From Bradyrhizobium sp. 138 (lineage in GTDB: Bacteria > Pseudomonadota > Alphaproteobacteria > Rhizobiales > Xanthobacteraceae), in the NCBI RefSeq assembly GCF_023074075.1, contig NZ_JADPKT010000022.1, positions 1 to 64,000 on the forward strand: a DNA stretch of 64,000 nucleotides. Direction: 5' to 3'. Positions 58,435 through 64,000 of this stretch are shown piece after piece. The position numbers were made by a program, and so were the translations under genes. Position 1 is the first letter of the stretch. Each line of letters begins with the position of its first letter. The notes under the pieces are model-generated. The model did not search any database, was not told the origin of the DNA, and saw nothing but the letters and a program-made list of their open reading frames with translations.

Positions 58435-59714
58435 TAGCCGCCAAACCACTTGGCCGGGATCGTCACCAGTCCGGGGAATAGCACCATCGCGAACAGCACG
58501 ACCAGCTGCGCGATCAGGAAGGGCCACACGCCCCTGACGATCTCCTCCATGCTGATCCTGGAGACACCGCAGACGACATTCAGGACGACGCCGACCGGCG
58601 GGGTGATGAGGCCAATGGCGTTGTTGATGATGAAGAGAACGCCGAAATAGACGGGGTCGATGCCGGCCGCCTTGACGATAGGCATCAAGATTGGCGTGAG
58701 GATGAGGATCGTTGGCGTCATGTCGAGGGCCGTTCCCACGATCACCACCACGGCCATGATCGCCAGCATCAGAAGCGTGTTGTTGCCCATGAACGGCTTC
58801 AGGAGATGAACGATCTGTGTCGAGATCTCCGATACCGTGATGAGCCAGGACGACACCAGAGCTGCCGCGATCAGAAACATCACGATGCTCGTCGTGACCG
58901 CGGCGGAGACGAACACCTCGTAGAGCTGCGACAGCTTCAGCTCGCGATAGATGCAGGTTGCCACGAAGAGCGAATAGACGGCGACCACCACCGCAGCTTC
59001 CGTCGGCGTGAAGATCCCGAAACGCAGTCCGACGATGATGATGACGGGCAGCATCAAGGCCCAGAAACCGTCGACGACAGCCCTCACGATCTCGGACAGC
59101 GAAGCCCGTGGCGGCGGCGTCAGGTTCTCCCGCCGCACCACCCACGCCCAGGCGATGCAAAGCCCGGCTCCGAGCAGCAGCCCGGGCACGATGCCAGCCA
59201 GGAACAGCTTGGAAATCGAGACGCCGGCGGCGACGCCGAAGATGACGAAGCCGATGCTGGGCGGAATCACGGGGGCGATGATGCCGCCGGCCGCCACCAG
59301 GCCCGCTGCATGGGATTTGTTGTGCCCCGCCGCCACCATCATCGGCACCAGCAGCGCCGCCAGCGCCGCGGCGTCGGCCGCGGCCGAGCCCGACAGCGAG
59401 GCGAGAATGCACGAGGCCAAGATGGTGACGTAGCCGAGTCCACCGCGAAAATGCCCGACGGCGACCAGTGCGACATTGACGATGCGCTTGGCCAGACCGC
59501 CCTTGTTCATGATCTCGCCGGCGAGCATGAAGAATGGAATCGCCATCAGCGGAAAACTGTCTGCGCCGTTGATGACGTTCTGCGCCACGATCTGGGCGTC
59601 GAACATGTCGATCGTGCTCATCAGGGCCACGCCGCAGACGATCAGCGCAAACGCGATCGGCATGCCGAGCGCCATGGCGCCGAGCAACGAAAGGGTGAAG
59701 ACGGCGATCGTCAT
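58434..59714 (-). CDS. dctM: TRAP transporter large permease (DctM)
   Basis: 426 aa, about 12 helices. Segments GYVTILASCILASLSGSAAA, GGIIAPVIPPSIGFVIFGVA and NAIGLITPPVGVVLNVVCGV are those of DctM. It is the third DctM-type permease in the window and is only moderately similar to the other two, so the three systems probably take different substrates. It follows its DctQ partner by 61 nt. Confidence 0.92.
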   Translation of the reverse strand: MTIAVFTLSLLGAMALGMPIAFALIVCGVALMSTIDMFDAQIVAQNVINGADSFPLMAIPFFMLAGEIMNKGGLAKRIVNVALVAVGHFRGGLGYVTILASCILASLSGSAAADAAALAALLVPMMVAAGHNKSHAAGLVAAGGIIAPVIPPSIGFVIFGVAAGVSISKLFLAGIVPGLLLGAGLCIAWAWVVRRENLTPPPRASLSEIVRAVVDGFWALMLPVIIIVGLRFGIFTPTEAAVVVAVYSLFVATCIYRELKLSQLYEVFVSAAVTTSIVMFLIAAALVSSWLITVSEISTQIVHLLKPFMGNNTLLMLAIMAVVVIVGTALDMTPTILILTPILMPIVKAAGIDPVYFGVLFIINNAIGLITPPVGVVLNVVCGVSRISMEEIVRGVWPFLIAQLVVLFAMVLFPGLVTIPAKWFGG

Positions 59715-59775
59715 GACATGGTCCCACCGGTTTGCAGGGTGTGAGCGCCGGCCGGCAAGGCTCCATTCGACAACA

Positions 59776-60285
59776 TCAGTGCTCTTCCGATTCCTTGACG
59801 GCCACCATGTCGGCTTCGCTGGCCTGCCCGCTGAGCACGCGGAAGAGGTCGTAGAGCAGGATCACGCCGGCGGACACGCCGAAGACCACACCGACGCCGT
59901 AGAAGATCCCGAGCGACAGGCCGGTGGCCGGCGCCCGATCGTCGATGTTGATGATGGTCTGGCGCCAGCTGCCCGACAGCAGAAGCCAGTCGGCAAACAG
60001 CATCAGGCAATAATTGACGATGAAGCAGATGCGCTTGCCGTAAGCCGGCAGCATCCGGATCAGGCTATCGACGCCGAGATGGGCGTGTTCACGCATCGCA
60101 ACGATAGCGCCGAGGAAGGTCAACCAGACCAGCAGCCACCGCGACAATTCCTCGGAAATCGCAATGCCGGAGTTGAAGCCGTAGCGCAGCACGACGTTGC
60201 CGAACACCAGCACCACCATCACGGCAAGGCACGCGGCAATGACGGCCTTCAGGAACGTGCAATAGAGGTCGAGAGCTCGCGCCAT
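59776..60285 (-). CDS. dctQ: TRAP transporter small permease (DctQ)
   Basis: 169 aa from ATG; a TTG seven codons upstream is an alternative and neither has a clear ribosome binding site. Four helices: AVIAACLAVMVVLVFGNVVL, SEELSRWLLVWLTFLGAIVA (with the family's E-E-L/W-L motif), VNYCLMLFADWLLLSG and LGIFYGVGVVFGVSAGVILL. Works with the DctM encoded downstream and the DctP encoded upstream. Confidence 0.85.
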   Translation of the reverse strand: MARALDLYCTFLKAVIAACLAVMVVLVFGNVVLRYGFNSGIAISEELSRWLLVWLTFLGAIVAMREHAHLGVDSLIRMLPAYGKRICFIVNYCLMLFADWLLLSGSWRQTIINIDDRAPATGLSLGIFYGVGVVFGVSAGVILLYDLFRVLSGQASEADMVAVKESEEH

Positions 60286-60359
60286 GCGTGACGTCCGGGC
60301 AATCAAGGGCTGGAGCCGTCTGGTCGCCGGCTCCAGCGCCTGCGTGACGAAGAAGGCCG

Positions 60360-61379
60360 CTACTTCACGTCCTTGCGGATGCGCTCAACCTCTTCGTTGA
60401 AGAGCTTCACCGTCTCGGCACGAAGATTGGCCGAGATCTTTTCGACGACGGGTTGAACCGCCTTGCGCATGCGGTCGCTCTCTTCGGATGCGATCGCGTT
60501 GTACTGCATGCCCTTGGCCTGCAGCTCCGCCAAGGCCTTTTCGGTCTGAAGGCGGGTCTGCTCCTTCTGATAGCCGCGGCTTTCTTCATAGGCCTCGCGC
60601 ATCAGGCGCTGCTCGGTCGGCGACAGCTTGTCCCAGAATGCCTTGCTCACCAGGATGATGTTCAGGGTGAAGGTGTGATTTGTGGCGGAAACGTATTTCT
60701 GCACTTCGTAGAATTTGTTCGAGAGAATGACCGTGTAGGGATTCTCCTGACCGTCGACGGTGCGGGTCTCCAGCGCCGAATACAGCTCACCGAAGGCCAT
60801 CGGGACCGGATTGGCCTTAAAGGCGCTGAAGCTTTCGAGATAGACCGGATTCGGGATGACGCGGAGCTTGAGCCCGGCGAAGTCCTCGAGCTTGGTGATC
60901 GGGCGGGTGCTGTTGGTGACGTTGCGGAAGCCGAGGCCCCAATAGCCCAGCCCGGTCAGCCCCTTCGCCGGCAGCGTGTCGAGCATCGCCTTGCCGAATT
61001 TGCCGGTGCCGAGCGCATCGGCCTGCTCGGTCGAGGTGAACAGGAACGGGAAATCGATCAGGCCGAACTCGGGAATGACGGTCGCGAGCGACGTCGTCGA
61101 GGCCGACAGCATCTCCTGGGTGCCGCCGCGCAGGGCGGATTGCTGCTGCAACTCGTTGCCGAGCTGCGAGGCCGCGAACTCGCGGACCTTCATCTTGCCT
61201 CCGCTCTTGGCGAGCAGGATCTCGGCAAACTTCTGAACGCCCTGGCTCACGGGGTGATCGGTATTGTTCAGGTGGCCCCACCTGATGGTGCGCTCCTGAA
61301 TATCGTCGGCAGCAGATGCGCCGACCGTCAGCGCCACGCAGATCGCCGTCGCAGACAGCGCCCGTACCCACAAGCTCAT
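60360..61379 (-). CDS. dctP: TRAP periplasmic binding protein (DctP)
   Basis: 339 aa, Sec signal peptide (LSATAICVALTVGASAAD). Ligand Arg in GLKLRVIPNPVYLES; GELYSALETRTVDGQENPYT and VSATNHTFTLNIILVS are family features. It heads the operon dctP-dctQ-dctM-aroQ on the minus strand and is divergent from a GntR regulator gene, with a perfect ACATG-N6-CATGT dyad between them. If aroQ reflects the pathway, quinate, shikimate or dehydroshikimate would be the ligand. Confidence 0.9.
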   Translation of the reverse strand: MSLWVRALSATAICVALTVGASAADDIQERTIRWGHLNNTDHPVSQGVQKFAEILLAKSGGKMKVREFAASQLGNELQQQSALRGGTQEMLSASTTSLATVIPEFGLIDFPFLFTSTEQADALGTGKFGKAMLDTLPAKGLTGLGYWGLGFRNVTNSTRPITKLEDFAGLKLRVIPNPVYLESFSAFKANPVPMAFGELYSALETRTVDGQENPYTVILSNKFYEVQKYVSATNHTFTLNIILVSKAFWDKLSPTEQRLMREAYEESRGYQKEQTRLQTEKALAELQAKGMQYNAIASEESDRMRKAVQPVVEKISANLRAETVKLFNEEVERIRKDVK

Positions 61380-61458
61380 CGCTTCCTCCCTATGCGAGCG
61401 AGCACGAACCGCGGCTTAAGCCATTATCTTTCGTGCCCTCTGTCTATTTAGAGATCAT

Positions 61459-61474
61459 ACATGAATTTGCATGT
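61459..61474. promoter_or_regulatory. GntR-type operator candidate
   Basis: ACATG and CATGT flank AATTTG as a perfect inverted repeat between the divergent dctP and gntR genes. A second palindrome TCATATGA lies 19 nt further on (61493-61500). The region 61440-61510 is AT-rich. These are natural sites for the GntR regulator encoded next door. Confidence 0.5.
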
Positions 61475-61587
61475 CAAATGACGTTCTCCATTTCATATGA
61501 TATTTTGCTGGACGTCAGGGATCGTCGGTCTGCTATATTGCTGGCAACATTGATGTTCGGCCCTCCGCACGGAGCGGCGGCGATCGG

Positions 61588-62262
61588 ATGGGATCGAAAA
61601 GCATGACGGCAGTTGATGAACGGCCCCTGTCGGCGGGCGACAGCGGCTATCAGCGCATTCGGTCCGACATCATTTTCGGGGTGCTCACGCCATCCGGACG
61701 GCTCAGGCTCGATGCCATGAAGGAAGATTACGGCGTCAGCATCAGCACACTGCGTGAGATCCTCAATCGCCTGACGTCCGAAGGTTTTGTGGTCGCCGAA
61801 GGCCAGCGTGGATTCGAGGTGGCGCCTGTCTCGATCCAGAATCTGCGGGAGCTCGCCGATCTTCGCATCCTGCTGGAGCATCATGCGATGGCCGAGTCGT
61901 TCCGCGGCGGCGATGTCGAGTGGGAGGGCCGCGTGGTTTCCGCCCACCACAAGCTGGCGGCCACCGAACGCACCGTCCTCAAGGAGGGCGACGATCCGGA
62001 GCTCCGCAAGCGCTATGACGGCGAATTTCACCAGGCGCTGATCTCTGCTTGCGGCTCGCGCGAGTTGATGCATACCCATTCGATCGTGTTCGACAAATAT
62101 TTCCGCTATGCGCTGCGCTATCGCGGCGCCGAGACGATCAACCAGCACAAGGCCTTGCTGGACTGCGCGTTGAAGCGGGACATCAAGAATGCCAAGGCCG
62201 TCCTCACCGACCATATCAATGGCTGCGTCGCGCATGCGCTGTCCTCCTGGAAGAGCAGCTGA
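61588..62262 (+). CDS. GntR family regulator, FCD subfamily
   Basis: 224 aa. An N-terminal winged helix (YQRIRSDIIFGVLTPSGRLR, then SISTLREILNRLTSEGFVV) is followed by a C-terminal FCD ligand domain (LRELADLRILLEHHAMAES, with Asp/His residues in YDGEFHQALISACGSRE and a final DHINGCVAHAL) that binds carboxylate ligands with a metal. It probably represses the divergent TRAP operon and the lactonase gene downstream until its ligand is present. ATG at MGSK or at MTAVDER, five codons on. Confidence 0.88.
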   Translation: MGSKSMTAVDERPLSAGDSGYQRIRSDIIFGVLTPSGRLRLDAMKEDYGVSISTLREILNRLTSEGFVVAEGQRGFEVAPVSIQNLRELADLRILLEHHAMAESFRGGDVEWEGRVVSAHHKLAATERTVLKEGDDPELRKRYDGEFHQALISACGSRELMHTHSIVFDKYFRYALRYRGAETINQHKALLDCALKRDIKNAKAVLTDHINGCVAHALSSWKSS

Positions 62263-62315
62263 CCGCCCTCTCCCGTCGGAAATCACGTCGGCGACGACTG
62301 GAACAGGAATCCTGG

Positions 62316-63206
62316 ATGACCCAGGCTACGATCCCCGCGCATCGGGTTGAGACCGCGGTCGCCAGCGCGGATATTCTCGGCGAAACGCCATTGTGGTGCG
62401 ACCGGTCCCGCAAGCTGTGGTGGATCGACATCGACGGCAGGCTTCATCAATCCTTCGATCCGGCGACGGGCGCCCATCACGTCGCCGCCCATGATGGCCA
62501 ATTCCTCGGCAGCCAGGCCCTGACGACGGACGGCTCGCATCTGCTCGCGCAGGATCTGCGCCTCTCCCGTCGCGTTTCCGGCGAAGCTCCTCCCGCCGAA
62601 TTCTGTGAGGTCGAACGCGGCCTGGACAACCGCCTCAACGACGGCCGCGTCGACGCCCGCGGCCGCCTGTGGATCGGCACCATGGACAATCCGCTGCATC
62701 GTCCGAACGGTGCGCTGTATCGCGTGACCGGCGGCGGTGAGGTCACGCGCTTGTTCGGCGACGTCATCGTCACAAACGGAATTGCATTCTCGCCTGACAA
62801 TCGCACGTTCTATTTCACGGACACGCGGCGATACTGCACCTGGATGTTCGACTTTGATGTCGATGACGGCGTGATCCGAAACAGGCGCCTGTTTGCAGAC
62901 TATAGCGCTTCTCAGGAAAGACCTGACGGCGCGTGCGTCGATGCTGCCGGCGGGCTATGGACGGCCTTCTTTTCCGGCGGCCGGGTCGTGCGGTACCGGC
63001 CGGACGGACGGATCGATACCATTATTCCGATGCCAGTGACCAATCCGACCTGCCTGTGCTTCGGCGGCAGCGATCTCAAAACGCTGTATGTCACGACGGC
63101 GAGAAAGTTCCTGGATCAGCGCCAGTTGAGCGTCGAGCCGCAGGCCGGTCATGTCCTTGCCATTCACGGCGTCGCACAGGGCCTGCCGGAACATCGCTTC
63201 GGCTAA
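62316..63206 (+). CDS. SMP-30/gluconolactonase family protein
   Basis: 296 aa six-bladed beta-propeller. Metal ligands of the family are visible: Glu in ILGETPLWCD, Asn in RLNDGRVDARGRLW, Asn in VTNGIAFSPDNR and Asp in ERPDGACVDAAGGLW. These enzymes hydrolyse sugar lactones to aldonic acids. It follows the GntR regulator by about 53 nt and is likely co-expressed, so the pathway could involve a lactone of the imported acid. The propeller appears complete. Confidence 0.85.
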   Translation: MTQATIPAHRVETAVASADILGETPLWCDRSRKLWWIDIDGRLHQSFDPATGAHHVAAHDGQFLGSQALTTDGSHLLAQDLRLSRRVSGEAPPAEFCEVERGLDNRLNDGRVDARGRLWIGTMDNPLHRPNGALYRVTGGGEVTRLFGDVIVTNGIAFSPDNRTFYFTDTRRYCTWMFDFDVDDGVIRNRRLFADYSASQERPDGACVDAAGGLWTAFFSGGRVVRYRPDGRIDTIIPMPVTNPTCLCFGGSDLKTLYVTTARKFLDQRQLSVEPQAGHVLAIHGVAQGLPEHRFG

Positions 63207-63208
63207 CC

Positions 63209-64000
63209 CTACTCCGCCGGCGTCAGTTGCCGCTCATTCAAGCGCACCGTCGCGGTCTCGCGAACGCGGACCCGGGCGCGGCGCTTGCGCCACCAGATGA
63301 CGACGCCGGTGACCGAGAGCGCGGCCACCACGAGCCCCATGATCGAGATCAGGATGCGGCCGAACAGACCGACGATGCGCCCCGAATGCAGCGGGAACTG
63401 CGCCTGCACGAAGACATCGGCGGCAGTGCCGACCCAGGGCAGCCGTTCACCGATGGGGCGGCCATCCTCGCTGTCGTAATAGAGCTGCGCCGGGCCGACG
63501 CCCCCGGCGCCGTGATCGTCGCCGGGGTGGAAGAAGGCGGCGGCATAGACACCATGGGCCGGTCCGTAATTGATCGAGCCGACCGGGATCGTCCAGCCTC
63601 GCGCCTTGCCGTCGGCCGCCGCGCGGGCGGCGATGTCGGCGAAGGTGACCTTGGGCTCGATGGGGTTGTCGAGATCGCGATAGGGCCGCTGCTCATAGGG
63701 CGTCGGCGTGTAGTTCGAGACCATCTTCATCAGCGGCGAGAACACCTCGAAATAGAGGTTCAGCGAGAATGCCGTGAAGGCGATGATGAACAACAGGCTC
63801 CAAGTCCAAAGGCTGAAGGCGCGATGGATGTCGAAATTGATCCGGTAGGCGCTGCCCGAGGTCTTGATGGTCCAGGCCGGCGCCCAACGCGCCCAGAAGC
63901 CACGCTCGAGCTGGCGCGTGACGGCAGGCGCCCGCGCCGCCTTGGCACGCCGCCGCGAGGGCAGCGTCAGATAGAAGCCGACGAAGCAATCGATGGTCCA
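63209..64000 (-). CDS. PepSY-associated TM protein, C-terminal part (runs off window)
   Basis: 264 codons are visible with no stop and no certain start, so the N-terminus lies beyond the right edge. Helices WTWSLLFIIAFTAFSLNLYF and ILISIMGLVVAALSVTGVVI flank a periplasmic PepSY-like region (VTFADIAARAAADGKARG, then GSINYGPAHGVYAAAF). The order helix-PepSY-helix with HRAFSLWTWS fits the PiuB/PepSY_TM group, inner-membrane proteins linked to iron-siderophore uptake. It ends 2 nt after the convergent lactonase stop. Confidence 0.8.
   Translation of the reverse strand, partial: WTIDCFVGFYLTLPSRRRAKAARAPAVTRQLERGFWARWAPAWTIKTSGSAYRINFDIHRAFSLWTWSLLFIIAFTAFSLNLYFEVFSPLMKMVSNYTPTPYEQRPYRDLDNPIEPKVTFADIAARAAADGKARGWTIPVGSINYGPAHGVYAAAFFHPGDDHGAGGVGPAQLYYDSEDGRPIGERLPWVGTAADVFVQAQFPLHSGRIVGLFGRILISIMGLVVAALSVTGVVIWWRKRRARVRVRETATVRLNERQLTPAE

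Noticed and set aside
1..64000. CRISPR arrays, rRNA genes, complete insertion sequences, prophage
   Set aside because: No regularly spaced direct repeats, no rRNA sequence, no transposase or phage structural gene was seen by reading the window.

Overview
The window looks like a chromosomal segment of a Bradyrhizobium-type alphaproteobacterium. The reasons are high GC with strong G/C third positions, many ABC and TRAP solute uptake operons, small secreted proteins of bradyrhizobial type (DUF1236, LTXXQ), and an rlpA-dacC-tmk-holB-metG-tatD gene order typical of Rhizobiales. This assignment is inferred from gene content; no rRNA is present.

Layout. 1-2.7 kb: small secreted proteins, a periplasmic cyclohexadienyl dehydratase (pheC-like), a DUF1993 protein and a protein with acidic hexapeptide repeats. 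2.9-8.4 kb: a minus-strand sugar-type ABC operon (binding protein, two permeases, ATPase) ending in a D-2-hydroxyacid dehydrogenase, with a perfect dyad in its upstream region. 8.9-17.5 kb: LTXXQ protein, stand-alone receiver protein, glucokinase, and an NAD group (nicotinamidase, PHA-synthase-like hydrolase, glutamine-dependent NAD synthetase), then a DUF1236 protein. 18-26.3 kb: a sugar isomerase-like protein with a complete dipeptide-type ABC operon whose genes overlap or abut, then ilvD. 26.7-32.7 kb: a gene-poor accessory stretch around tRNA-Ser(UGA), with lower-GC patches, small membrane proteins, decayed zinc-ribbon copies, a 48-bp inverted repeat, a truncated NTF2-like gene and a Cys-rich cation transporter. 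32.9-37.8 kb: a phospholipase D-VTT fusion coupled to an EEP-family phosphohydrolase, a YqhA membrane protein and several very small proteins. 38.2-46.8 kb: the conserved housekeeping block, in which methionyl-tRNA synthetase carries a histone-H1-like Lys/Ala-rich N-terminal extension. 47-64 kb: three separate TRAP transporters. One is a plain Q-M-P set. One has a fused Q-M permease in an operon with an acyl-CoA synthetase, opposite an M24 peptidase. One is linked to aroQ and lies opposite a GntR regulator and an SMP-30 lactonase. The window ends in a truncated PepSY membrane protein.

How it works together. Much of the window takes up and begins to metabolise organic acids, sugars and peptides: uptake modules sit beside the enzyme likely to act first on the substrate (hydroxyacid dehydrogenase, CoA ligase, dehydroquinase, lactonase). 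The most unusual points are the H1-like extension on MetG, the decayed tRNA-Ser-flanking region with its inverted repeats, the PLD-VTT gene that lacks a standard start codon, and several perfect operator-like dyads (CRP-like, ABC-operon and GntR-type) in divergent or upstream regions.
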